Assembly: GCA_030278955.1 (NCBI GenBank)
Contig: JAOANR010000014.1
Coordinates: forward strand, 14,820,068 to 14,884,067
Length of the DNA: 64,000 nt
Direction: 5' to 3'
Origin: Hygrophila difformis
Lineage: Eukaryota > Streptophyta > Magnoliopsida > Lamiales > Acanthaceae
This document shows, piece by piece, positions 44,806-56,359 of the stretch. The first letter of the stretch is position 1, and the number at the start of each line of letters is the position of its first letter. Below the pieces are notes generated by a model. It was not told where the DNA came from and made no database searches. It was given only the letters and a program-made list of their open reading frames with translations. The position numbers were made by a program, and so were the translations under genes.

Positions 44806-47800
44806 ATGGTGGGTACGCGTCGGCCGCAGATCGTCCTGTTCGGATCGTCCATTGTTCAGATGAGCTACAACGTTGGAGGCTGGGGTGCTATTCTCGCTGA
44901 CCTTTACGCTCGCAAGGTACCTTCATCCAATATTATTAATCTTGGATTTAGGTCTCCAATTTACTTTTTCAAATAATCTTGGATTTGGGTTTCCAATTTA
45001 CTCGCTCCAGCTTTTATTGTTGTCTTGTTGTGTTTATATAGTGCCATTGATTCGCATGCCTATAGTTTCTACCTTGTAAAAAATGAAACTTTGTGCCCAA
45101 AAATGGGGAAGACGTTGTAGGGAAACCTTACTATGAGTCCGTTAGGTAGGGAAACTTTGTGCCCAAAATTTGGTTTCCAACTTTGTCTTGTTGTAGCTGT
45201 TGGGGAGCTGTAGGAGCTATTCTATATAGGTGCTGTTGTAGCTCTTAGTTTTCGCATAAAGGTTCAAATTAATTAAATTAGAAATAGCTTTCGATTGTAG
45301 AGTTTTTAGGAATTAGTGTGCGGAACAGGTTATTATTTTGATATAAAATCTATAGCTTCTCAAAGCTTGTAAAAGCTTCCAAAAGCTGCAGAACAGATCC
45401 TATTTGTTTTATTCTTTATTTATTGGGTGTGTTTGTGAACGGGCAATTGTTGATATTACAGCTGAAAATTTAAATTTAGATGATTTTATTTTTCCGCATT
45501 AAAATTTTGTAATCTCAGCTCAACTTGTTTCTGCAGTTTTCTATCCTGAGACAAAATTCTGCATATGTCCCTGATTGTTTAGAATAATGTGAGGAACTAT
45601 CTATTCAAGCACAAGAACGTTGTAGGCTTTATCAATTCGGGTTTGTTTGGGGTAGGGGTGGATCAGTATAGCATACCGAAACTTTTCACTCATACCGTTA
45701 CCATACCATAAATATCGGTATATGAAAAATAAATTCCATTACCATACCATAAATTCGGTATACCGAAACATTCGGCATAAAAGTTCGGTATTATCGATAT
45801 GCCAATATAAAAGATTTTATGAAAATGAATGAAAATTTTCATATAACAGTTTTAACAAGTGCAAAAAAAAATAATTTCCAAAATAATGTAATTCACATAA
45901 AAAAACATCAATAGGGTTTAAATAAACTTTAGAGGTCATTCATAATCTCTTCTAGCATAAATAAAATCAACCACGCACAGTGACCATGAGGATTGAAGAG
46001 TAGAAAAAAGAATAGAATTGAAATTTTGAATTAGGGTTTGCTAACAAATAGAAATTTAATTTTAAGTTTTTTGAAATTGGGATTGGGCCTTAACTACAAT
46101 ATTTTGGGTTTAGTAATAAATACTTCCCCGTCTCATTATTTTTATTACAGACCCACCCAACACTTATGCCGATACACATTTTTAATGGTTAATAACTTAA
46201 ATTGTGTACAACGAAAAGTTATAAAAAGTTAATTGTCTAAAACTACAATATTAGACGAATCTAACAAGATCTCACTTAACTATGTTTTTTCTTACATAGC
46301 TATGATAAACGTTTGAATAAAAATTAAACAGTGGATAGTGCCAAAAAATCATTCGTAACAAAAACATCGAGACGGAGGTAGTATGTAATGTAATATATTT
46401 TTTATTTTAAAATATATAATATATATTTATATATCTGTATTTCGGTATTTTCGATATACCGAATATCTTATATTTTGATACCTATACCTTACCAAAAGAA
46501 TTCGGCACGGTACTATATCGTACCAAAAATTTCGGTATACCATAAATATCGGCATTTTCGACATTTTTCGATATGGTACGATCAGTGTACCGAGTTTTCG
46601 GCGAAATTGTCCAGCCCTAGTTTGGGGAAGTAATTAGAGTTTAGAGGTTTGATATTGGAGTTTCGAATTAATGGTAACAGAAATAGAGTTATAGGTGTTG
46701 GCGTTTACCAGTTGAGTAATAGAGTTTCGGGTTAGAGATTGAAAAGTTACAATTAGAGGGATAGATTTTAGAGTTTAGCGGAATTAACTGTGGAATTTGG
46801 TATTCATAGCTTTTTAAGTAATTTTCAGTATCCTTAAGGCAAATGCTAATAAATTGCCTAATGCAACTTTCGCTTTAAGTGGTTGCAGAACTGCAATTTA
46901 ATTTGCTAGCACTGGCTGAATATCTTGCCATATAATTGAATTGCCATTGCCAAATTAATGTATATTTTGTTGAAGGCTGATGTGGTACTACGAGGATACT
47001 CTGGTTGGAACACAAGGATGGCTCTCGAAATCTTGGAAGAGGTTTTTCCCAGGGTACGTGTGCTGCATAATGCATCAACCGTATATAAATGACACTTGGG
47101 TGTACCGTCTACGACTGATTCATTCAATATCCCTATATGTTGATTGTTTTGTCTTCAGGATGAGGCCATTCAGCCTTCTATGGTTATCTTATATTTTGGT
47201 GGTAATGATGCCACGAATCCTCACTCAAGCGGCCTCGGTGCACATGTTCCCCTTCCTGAATTTATTGAAAACATGAGAAAGATGATTCTTCATATTAAGG
47301 TTTGTTTGACAACATTTATTCTTGAATTTTTCACCGAACATTTTATAATACATGCCTCCTGACTTGATCGTTGCGATAACTATGTATGATTATGTGATAA
47401 CTCTTACAACTGTTGTTACGGGATTCTTTGGAGCTGAATGTAGTTGATTGTGGCAATTATCTGGTTCAAAAGTTATTTAGTTTCACTCGAGGACAATAGT
47501 TTTATATGGTGCGATGGCGATTGCGTACTTAACTTAAATTACATGTAGGCTCTGTCTTTGTTAGGTATTATTGTTTCAAGGGGTTTGTTTCGTGAGTTAA
47601 TTCTGACAATATTTCTCACGGTATTCAGAGCCTGTCAGACAAGACGCGGATCATATGCCTCACTTCACCTCCAGTGAACGAAAAACAAGTTCTTGAGATT
47701 TTTGGGTATGAGCGATGACCTTATCATGAAATTGCATCATTTTCAACTGACTTAAGTTAATATTCGATAATTTAACCACTCTTACTTAACACATTGTCAA

Positions 47801-48274
47801 AACAGGCCCGGCTTTGCTAATCAAGCTCGTACAAATGAAGGCTGCCGCATATACTCTGAAGCCTCAGTTCAGTTATGCGAAGAATTAGGTGTTGAAGTCA
47901 TCAATCTCTGGACTGCAATTCGGGAAAGAGAGAATTGGGCTGATGATTGCTTCATGTAAGAACCAAACATATACTGTCTCCAAACATTCAGCTCTGTTTA
48001 CAGTTCGCCTGTATGTAATGGAAATCACGGTCTTGTTTTCATTCATTTATGCAGAGACGGAATCCATTTGTCATCCGAAGGTAGCAAAGTAGTCGTGAAG
48101 GAGATACTGAAGGTTCTGAAAAGAGTTGATTGGAAGCCGAGCCTATATTGGCTGTCGATGCCATCAGAATTTCCCGACGATTCGCCTCATTACACGGTTG
48201 GCCCCGATGGTAAGACCACTCTAAACGTGACGAGCCACATTTGCAAATGGCAGAGGGAGTGGCTCAATATTTAA
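44806..48274 (+). CDS. CPRD49: CPRD49-like GDSL/SGNH esterase (6 exons)
   Basis: Joined exons 44806-44916, 46976-47053, 47159-47299, 47629-47705, 47806-47955, 48055-48274; all introns GT-AG, phases consistent, 258 aa. The protein follows plant CPRD49 (a drought-induced isoamyl acetate-hydrolysing esterase homologue) closely from end to end. SGNH blocks: nucleophile region FGSSIVQMS (residues 12-20), Gly block GYSGWNTR, Asn block YFGGNDAT (about 75-82), and catalytic Asp-His DGIHLSSEG (about 187-195). FGSS in place of FGDS is also seen in this subfamily. No signal peptide is evident. The substrate in plants is uncertain. Intron 1 (2 kb) carries a hAT MITE with a Stowaway inside. The MULE ends 326 bp before the ATG, so it lies in the promoter or 5' UTR. 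Confidence 0.93.
45653..46619. mobile_element. hAT-type MITE in esterase intron 1
   Basis: A perfect 8-bp target duplication GTTTGGGG flanks it (45645-45652, 46620-46627). Ends are TAGGGGTGGATCAGTA and, reverse-complemented, TAGGGCTGGACAATTTC. Both ends are rich in CGGTATACCGAAA-type motifs. It is interrupted by the Stowaway at 46123-46381. Confidence 0.87.
46123..46381. mobile_element. Stowaway-type MITE nested in the hAT MITE
   Basis: Left CTTCCCCGTCTCATTATTTT and right, reverse-complemented, CTACCTCCGTCTCGATGTTTT, with TA on both sides. Internal GATTCGTCTAATATT-type sequence (reverse strand) resembles the Stowaways near 31.2-31.9 kb in part. Confidence 0.78.
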
Positions 48275-49570
48275 GATTGAAATCAAACTGCTGGAAATTA
48301 TAACCAGCCGGAAATGTACTGATTGTTGTCTGGATTGGACTGTCCTTCATTTTTGGTTCCATTCTTGTACCGATTGTATTCTTATTTTCTACTAAGATTT
48401 AGTGCGTAATTACACAATTGACAGTCAATTCTTGTTGTAATTTCAAATAATCGTTCGTCTCAATGCGTTATTGTATTACTGAGGATTTTAAAGTGTCTGT
48501 TGGTGAGTCTGTGATGTTCCAATCCTTACTAAGGGAGCGGATTATGTATTGGACGTTCGTGTTCTAACACGGTGGCCAAAATGGCAGCTACTGCTTTGTT
48601 TCCATCCTACGGCTCAGGTTTGATCCAGAAAGCCCCGCACGCAATCAGTCGTCGGATGAGATTAATTTAATTAATTGCTACTCCTTAATAGCAGCAATTT
48701 AAGTCTAAGAAAACTGGACGGGAGGTTACATAGATGGGATAGCATGCATAATCAATCCACGTACATATAGATTGTGTTGCCAGCTGCCCAAAATTTTGTT
48801 ATGACTCACCGTGATGGTGAATTCCCTCCCAGATGGATTTCTAAAGTTTATGCGAGTGATGCCCAAACATGGTTTCGTGTGATAACATTTTCTATCTACA
48901 CATAATCCACGCATCATAAATAAAATCTCACTATATATCGCATTACCTAAAATTTCACTCTCGCAATATTCTACATAATATTGCCATTCTGCAGCACCAT
49001 AACCAGATTGACAATGATGAAGTTGGGTGAGGAGAGCTCACTGGACAACTTGACTCAAGTTGCAGCTCGCCTCAAAATCTACTCTTACTCTGTCACTTAC
49101 AATTAATTATTGTACTTACCTGGCCAATGGATATGATTATAATCGGGCTTTCTCCTATTATTATTAATTCATTTAATTATGGATTCATCTCGACAAGATC
49201 TACTAGTCGCTTCTCCAAAAAAAACAAGATATACTGGTCAACATAAATCATCAAGCCAAGACCAAATGGGAATGGTTTATGGTTTAGGTGCAGAAAAAAA
49301 CACATGCTGTCACATGCTGTGGTGATGCTAGAGGCCCCAAAAATGATGTGTTAAAATAATAAAAGATGAGCGTGTAAGAAAAAATGATGAATAATATTCC
49401 ATCACATATGCTATCGTAAACATCACTTCAAATACATATAGACATCATTTTTTTTAATGCTCGGACATCACTCCAAAGAATATAATTTATTATTTTTAAC
49501 TGAATATTGTGCATGACTATTAGCAACATCATTTATAAATGCTTACCCATCATTCTGTAGGTACAGACCA
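48275..49570. other. Esterase 3' UTR and intergenic stretch
   Basis: The first 200 bp are probably the esterase 3' UTR. After that the sequence is AT-rich with no gene recognised. Confidence 0.5.
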
Positions 49571-49573
49571 TTT

Positions 49574-52500
49574 CACTACAAGAAAAAAGGGGATTACCAA
49601 CCCCAATTACCGACCCACAAAGTGCGGGTCGGATTTACCGACCCCAGTACCGACCCCAGCTGGGGTCGGTAATTTTTATGACCGTTATGGGGTACCCCAG
49701 TATTTGGCAACCAAATCACCGACCACAGTTTTTGTGGTCGGTGATACCGACCCCATTACCGACTCCAATTGGGGTCGGTAATCTAGGGATTAAAATCCCC
49801 AAATCGGGGATACATAACCAGTTGAAAACAGAACACTTTTCCTCCTCCCTCCACTCGACTCCGACCCCAACACGACACCCGACCACCGCCGACCACCGCC
49901 CGCGTGCCACCGGCCGTCGTCGCCGGTCCCCGACCATCGCCCCGCCGACGCCACCCCGCCCCCACCGTTTCTCCGCCGGAACGAGATACCACCGAGTGCT
50001 TTCGAGGCTTGCGGTTCCAAGTCCTTTTCCACCCGAAACATCCTCTCCATTCCATTCGTGTAGTAATCGAAGGTACTCGATTGGCTATTTCTTCACTTTT
50101 AATCCATTCGTTTGTTGTTATTTTTGGATGTTTGAAGATGTGATTTGGTTTTGTCCTATCGGTAGATCCTTGTATATTATTCTCATATGTTGTTTAACTT
50201 GAGATTGGTATACCTGTATTGTCATAATCTATAATGTCATATTTGTGCGATTGCTTATCCAAATTTGCAAAAAAAAATAATTTTCGGGGTTGTAATGTAT
50301 AGAGCAGCGGCTGTTTCGGGCCATTCCGCACTCATTTTTTGGAATTTCAAAATTATAGGTACATAGTTAGAAAGCTCTCGTCGAGTAGATGAATTTTGAT
50401 ATATGATATGCTCAAATTGGAGTTCGTATGAGAAAGTTATACGCTTTTTAAGAACCTTATGTCTTGGTGAAGTTGAAATTGGTACGGTGTACATGCCTGC
50501 ACAGTTAAATGTCTTGAGAAAGTTATATGATTCTAAAGTGCATGTGTTTTTTGAACTTGGTATTAATTTAGAACTTGATATATCTATTTTTTTTGAATTT
50601 TTGATGTTGTTTTTTCTGATGTCGTATTGAAGTAGATGTTATTGGAGTGGAAAGTGCATGTGTTGGTATAATTGGACTGTATGATGTGGAATGGGACTTA
50701 GTTCTTGAGTGTTGGAGTTGAAGTAGAATGAATTTTTGGATTAGATGTGGTATTGGATTCCTTGAATCAATTATAAAAAATATTTTTTGAAAACACATTT
50801 AGGAGCCACTCAATATTCGTATTTTTTGAATTAGGTGTGTGCAAAGCGACAATGAATCAAAATTGCGTATCTAAATTCTAACAAAATATAATTAGTAATA
50901 TAATTTCAACGATACAATTCTAATTTCATTTATTAATAATATGATCATATACAATAAGTCATATCTAATTGTTTAGTTGAAGAAATACAATATCTCAAAG
51001 TTAACGAACAACCTAACATTATTGATTCAAATTAGTTTCATTCTGTGTCGTATTCCCATATTCGTAGGTGATGGATCGGAGTTGGATGTACCGCTCCCGT
51101 CTTGAAATTGGAGTAGTGACATCCGAATTTACTAATGGAGTAGAATTATTTATACGTATGTCTCATGGAAACCCAAATGTCGATAGGGCCCAGGGAAAAT
51201 TAAGGTGTCCATGTGGTAAGTGTAGGAACAAGTGCTATCTACCTGATGATGACATCAAGTACCATCTACAAAAATATGAGTTTGTCCCTAACTATGAAAG
51301 GTGGACGTGTCATGGAGAAGTGCACCAATTTGAACGATACGACGATGCTGGTGCGGGAGCCCCATCAGTAGATGCACCTGAGGATACTTACTTACAAATG
51401 GTTTACGAGGGAATGAGATTTGGTATGCCCGACACTACAGCACATGATGAAGACGGTGAACCTAGGCCACCCTAGGAACCAAATCCAGAAGAGAGACTGT
51501 TTTACCGTATGTTGGAGGCGGCAGACAAAGATTTGTGGCCTGGGTGCAAGAAAATAACTTTGCTATCAACAATAGTAAGGTTATTAAACATTAAGGCCGA
51601 ACACAACTTATCAGAGCGGTGCTCCGATACGTTGTGCCAACTAATCATTGATTTGCTTCCCGGGGATAATGCTATGGTTAAGAACTTCTACGAGGCAAAG
51701 AAACTACTTGGGGGATTGGGGCTACCTGTTGAGAAAATAGATTGTTGTGAGAATAGGTGTATGTTGTTTTGGCGTGAAGATGCTACATTAGAGAATTGCA
51801 GGTTCTGTGACAAACCACGGTATCGGGAAACGAATTCCAATTCACGGATCGCACGGAAATACATGTTCTACTTCCCACTTAAAAACCGATTAAAAAGGTT
51901 GTATGCATTGGAGGCGACAGCGGAACATATGACTTGGCATGTCGGACACCAGCATGATATTGTAGGAGAGATGTGTCATCCTTGTGACTCGAAGGCATGG
52001 AAAGACTGATACAATTCATCCAGAATTTGGGTCGGAGGGGCGAAACGTGCGCTTGGGACTTTGTACGGACGATTTCCAACCTTTTGGACAGCCGGGATCT
52101 CAATACTCATGTTGGCCAGTAATTTTAACCCCATATAACCTCTCTCCCGGTATGTGCATGAAAGATGAATACATGTTTCTCACGTGCATAATTCCTGGGA
52201 AATCAAGCCCAAGACAGGGGGATCGATGTCTTTTTACAACCCTTAATAGCCGAGCTTTTAGAGTTGTGGGATGTTGGGATCACAACATATGACCGAAATA
52301 CAAAAAAAACTTTCAGATGAAGGCAGCGTTGATGTGGACCATTGGAGACTTCCCGGCTTATTCTATGATGTCTGGTTGGAGCACGTATGGGAAATATGCC
52401 TGCCCAGTTTGTATGGAGGAAACAGAATCGATACGCCTTAGAGAGGGTGGCAAACAGTCGTGGTTTGATGCTCACAGGAAGCTTCTGCCTTCAGATCATC

Positions 52501-52897
52501 CTTTTAGGCTTGATAAGTCCAAATTTACGAAGGATCGGGAGGAACACAGATTGGCACCAAGGTACAAGAGCGGCGACGAAGTGTTAGAAGACATAGAAAT
52601 GTATGGTTTACGTCGAGTAACTGAATTAAGAGGAGCTGAGGAGAATGCAGTAATCAGTAAGACTTGTGACTGGAAAAAGCGGAGTATATTCTGGGATCTA
52701 CCTTATTGGAAAACAAATTTGGTTCGCCACAATCTTGATGTAATGCACATTGAGAAGAATGTGTTTGAAAATATTTTCAACACAGTCATGGATGTTCATG
52801 GAAAGACAAAGGATAATGCGAAGGTACGTGAGGACCTCGTGGGGCTGTGTAATCGGCCTGAACTGCATAGGGACAGTCGTTCCGGCCGTATCCTTGA
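49574..52897 (+). mobile_element. CACTA (En/Spm) DNA transposon, left part
   Basis: Starts with the canonical CACTACAAGAAAAAAGG end, preceded by TTT. Sub-terminal repeats of ACCGACCCC and its complement GGGGTCGGT follow in both orientations (49600-49790), as in plant CACTA elements. A TNP2-type transposase lies inside. The right end (TTTTCTTGTAGTG) was not found. The element is cut by the Athila-like LTR around 52898, so the rest probably lies beyond the window. Confidence 0.85.
51071..52897 (+). pseudogene. CACTA TNP2-type transposase, decayed
   Basis: The ATG (51071) follows a CAG/TAG acceptor-like site. The first part (MDRSWMYRSRL, CPCGKCRNKCYL, HLQKYEFVPNYERW) is the transposase-associated zinc domain. 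After an in-frame TAG (51473-51475) come LWPGCKKITLLSTIVRLL, FYEAKKLLGGLGL, CENRCMLFW and CRFCDKPRY of the TNP2 core. A stop with frame change occurs near 52007, then NVRLGLCTDDFQPFG, another break near 52210-52300, and then WTIGDFPAYSMMSGWSTYGK, CPVC and NLDVMHIEKNVFENI. The protein is cut off after about CNRPELHRDSRSGRI. At least three breaks make it non-functional. Confidence 0.87.
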
Positions 52898-53322
52898 TGA
52901 CAGCCTTTTATGACTGTCATTTGCGTCCAATTTAGTGTCTTAGTCATGTTCTTTTGTTCTTAATTTCATTGTTTTTTGATGAATATTCATAGAGGATCAG
53001 AAAAGATGGAAGAAAAATTAAGATTGTGAAGAAGTTGGAATTACACTGAAAATGGCTTGAAATTCTAAGTTTTCTTTGCAAGTCTCGCACGCTGTGTTTC
53101 TATTGAACTGATCCACGCTTTGTCATTTATCAGGAAGTTAAGCTGGAAAGCAGCAGTAGGAGGAAAGGACATAGCGAGGAAAGAAAAGGAATGGTGCGAG
53201 GGCTTGTTTTTGAAATCAGGAAAAGATTTAAGGAAAATGTGCAGATGCTGAAGTCCACGCGATGATTGTTTGACATCGCGAGGAAAGAAAATCTGTGCAA
53301 GACAGAAAGTTTTATTCATCAT

Positions 53323-53424
53323 GGCGAGAAGCAAATTCTTTGGAGAAATTGAAGGATCTCGCCTTGTTGAGAAAGATGATTATATTTCTGACTCTCGCTT
53401 TGAAGGAACTGGACAAAGCGAGAG
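53323..53424 (+). repeat. Two CTCGC-type hairpins in the presumptive LTR
   Basis: GGCGAGA (53323-53329) pairs exactly with TCTCGCC (53357-53363). CTCTCGCTTTG (53392-53402) pairs exactly with CAAAGCGAGAG (53414-53424) across an 11-nt loop. Confidence 0.8.
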
Positions 53425-53483
53425 GAGAGTTATTCTGATGCGAGCGGTTATCATCCAAGGCTAAAGCAGTTACAACGCCCATC

Positions 53484-53491
53484 TATAAATA
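53484..53491 (+). promoter_or_regulatory. TATA box of the Athila-like LTR
   Basis: TATAAATA preceded by CCCATC and followed by AGGCCC. Probable start of element transcription about 30 bp downstream. Confidence 0.6.
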
Positions 53492-56219
53492 AGGCCCTTG
53501 GGGGAATCAGCTCAGCAGGCGGGAGATTGAAGAGAATAGCTCGATTTTACTCTCCAGTCCACTTTTTAGAGTTTAGTAGGTAGGTTAGGATTTAATTTTC
53601 CCAGCAATTTACTTCGAGTTCTTCAGATTTGTAATTTGAGTTCGTAGATTTGTAATTCGATTTCGTAGTAGATTTCTTTAAGATTAGCTGTAGATTAGCT
53701 TGAGGATACCCTGGGAGGAGAGTTGCTTTCGGATCGCTTGTTCATCCATCACGACGATCATCATCTAACTTCGACTTGTTCGCCCATCTTTGCATTATTC
53801 TGATAGCAATCAGATTTCCAGGTGTATTCGTTTTTAATTCTTTGTTATTTGAGATACATGAAGAATGATCGGTTATCAGATTGTGAATTTCTTATCTTTC
53901 TGGTTTCCATTTCTATTTCTTAATTCTGTTTCAGCAGAGTATAAACCTCAACTTCGATATTCAATTTGAATTTTGCATCATATCCTTAATTCGATTCTCG
54001 AAGATTATACACTTCCACATTTTTAATCCGTAAATTGTTCGTTCCAATTACACAGGAAATTTGGATATTGTAACCGAGTTAGGTATGACCTAGCAAAATT
54101 ATGAATTTACTCGATTTTCTATCGATGTTATGTTCACAAACGAGAATCATAGTGTTTAACGTTCAGAACTCTAAAAGGTTCGTAGAGACCCATGCAGTGT
54201 TGATCATTGCTTGATAATCTTTAAGAATCAATAGCTCTGAGTTCATGAATTTAGATGCAAAAGATTCTATGTTCATAATTTTCGAAACGGAAATCCCAGA
54301 AGGTAGTTATGACAGTTATAAATTCTGATCATTTACTTCGAATAAGGGTAAATCCTCGCTTCATCCTAAAAGATGACGCGAGGAAATATCCAGATAAACT
54401 TGTTGTGACAAAGGCTATTCTAATACTCACGCGATGTCAATCTGACAAAGCGAGAGGACCAACCTATAATAGCGATAGATTTGATATCCATTTTACAGGT
54501 TATCAATTATTCACTTTTATTTCTTATACATATATAACCCCTATCTATAAGTAGGAATTGAGTACCTCGCCGCATTCTTACAGAAACTACCGCGAGGCAT
54601 TCAGTTCTTTGTATAAACAAAATCTGAGGAACATTATTTGAATATTAGCTCCCTCCACGCTGTACAGACATAGCGTGCGGAAAATTGGAATGTTCATAGT
54701 TTGAAACCCAAAGTAGTTACTGCGAGCTACTTTGGACATTTATTTTGCAGAATTATTTCTCAAATCCTTTTTCGTGGGAAAGTTATTTCCTAATTCTGTC
54801 TAGTTTCCGATGTATATTTTGGAAACACCCTTGCATTTTGATTAAGAGGATTCAGAACCCTCAACATTTCTTTATACATATAATATTACATATACATATA
54901 ATATTTTGGGATACTTCCCAGTCTATGATGAGTAATCTTACTTCATAATTACAGACTCACAATTCATATCTGCAATTCGTATTATTACTTTCACTGGTAC
55001 ATTGAGAAAGATGATGATATAGGTTTTCTCAATCATTATTTACTCAGGACTGATGAAGAACAAACTTGTTCTTTAGTTGGGCATTTAGTACCTGTCGTTT
55101 AAAAGGGAAAGATGTTTCAAAAACCATCTTTTGTCCCAATAATTAGTAGAGTATCAGGAAGATTAATTTCCAGGGTTCATGGCCTTATAGTTATCGCTAT
55201 ATGCTATGAGTAGGAGATTAAATATTTCTCTTACAGTCTACTAATCCTGAGTCAAATCATGGATATTTGGAACTGTTTACAGAGATTTCTCGAGCTGAAT
55301 CATTCATACAAATCTGAGTAGTCTGGATAAGTCAAGGAATTTGAATAGCAATTTCATCTTGATATACTTACAAGACTATTATTCCTTACGAATACTTGCA
55401 GGAATTACTCTCAGGAAACAAGTCTTATGGAAACATTGGATGATAGATTTAAATACTGGCTTTTTCACTTGTTGTAGAGGACATCCAATACAGGGTCATA
55501 AGATCAATTTGATCAGAGTAATAAAAAGAACAACTTCAAGTTCAGATAAATATAGCATGATTTAGAAGTGACCTCGAGTTGTCAAAGGCTTAATCTGAGT
55601 TTGAAAGAAAAAGATTAAGTGACAATTCTGAAGAGCTTTTATCACAGAAAGAGTCTGACCGATCATTCTGTGATGACAGTATTCCATGATTTCAGAGCTT
55701 AGAATGTCATGACACTGAATCATAAGTACCTGTCTTGGGAAGTGATTTAAGACATGAAGATTTGATTAAGTTGTATAAAGGATTTTTCTATCTCAATGGA
55801 CTTTCATTATGTTTTAGCCAGTGAAGTATGATATTCTCATCATATTCTTATTTCATTTGATTTGGTTCGTGACATTTTAAACACATGAATATAACCATAA
55901 TGTTCGACATCATTTTAATTGCTTTCTTTACTCTGTTTACAGCTTTGAGCATTTATATTTCAGCAGTATTCTTTAGTAATCATCATTACAACATTCTTAA
56001 ATCGAGAGTAGAGACAGATTCTAGAGCTAATAATTCTATTAAAACACTTCTATCGTGTAACTCTCTATTGAACGATCCCGACAATAAAAATAAATATTGC
56101 AGCTTGATACCGTGCGCTTTCGGTAGGAAAAACTAGGCAAGCTTTTTAACAGCCCTATAGGAGTTATAGTGTAAAGGCTGTCGGGGGGCATTGCAGCGGG
56201 GTTTTACCTCAAAGCTTCA

Positions 56220-56238
56220 TGGCGCCGTTGCCGGGGAG
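56220..56238 (+). promoter_or_regulatory. Athila-type primer-binding site
   Basis: TGGCGCCGTTGCCGGGGAG directly follows the LTR end. This tRNA-Asp-type primer site is characteristic of Athila/Tat Ty3 elements. Confidence 0.85.
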
Positions 56239-56359
56239 GGTGTAGCGTTATGAATTCTAGAACTGTAGATACTCTTTGGTTTAATTGTAATTATTTACTT
56301 TACACTATAATAAATTCATAAATTCTTTCATTTTGTTCACAGAGAAGTCTCAACATTTT

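Larger units (their letters stand above)
52898..56219 (+). repeat. Presumptive 5' LTR of the Athila-like element
   Basis: The right edge is firm: the sequence ends CTTCA directly before the primer-binding site. The left edge is inferred from where the CACTA transposase frame ends (TGACAGCC near 52898), giving an unusually long LTR of about 3.3 kb. A TATA box (TATAAATA, 53484-53491) in a GC-richer context fits a U3/R border. Many short CTCGC/GCGAG hairpins lie between 53100 and 54730. I see no coding region here. Without the 3' LTR the length cannot be proven. Confidence 0.45.

Noticed and set aside
49678..50202. Pro/Arg/Thr-rich ORF of 174 aa near the CACTA left end
   Set aside because: It arises from sub-terminal ACCGACCCC repeats and a GC-rich leader, with equally long ORFs on the opposite strand. 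No domain is visible.
53065..55565. Several 60-90-aa ORFs in the presumptive LTR
   Set aside because: They are short, on both strands, without motifs, and in sequence expected to be non-coding.
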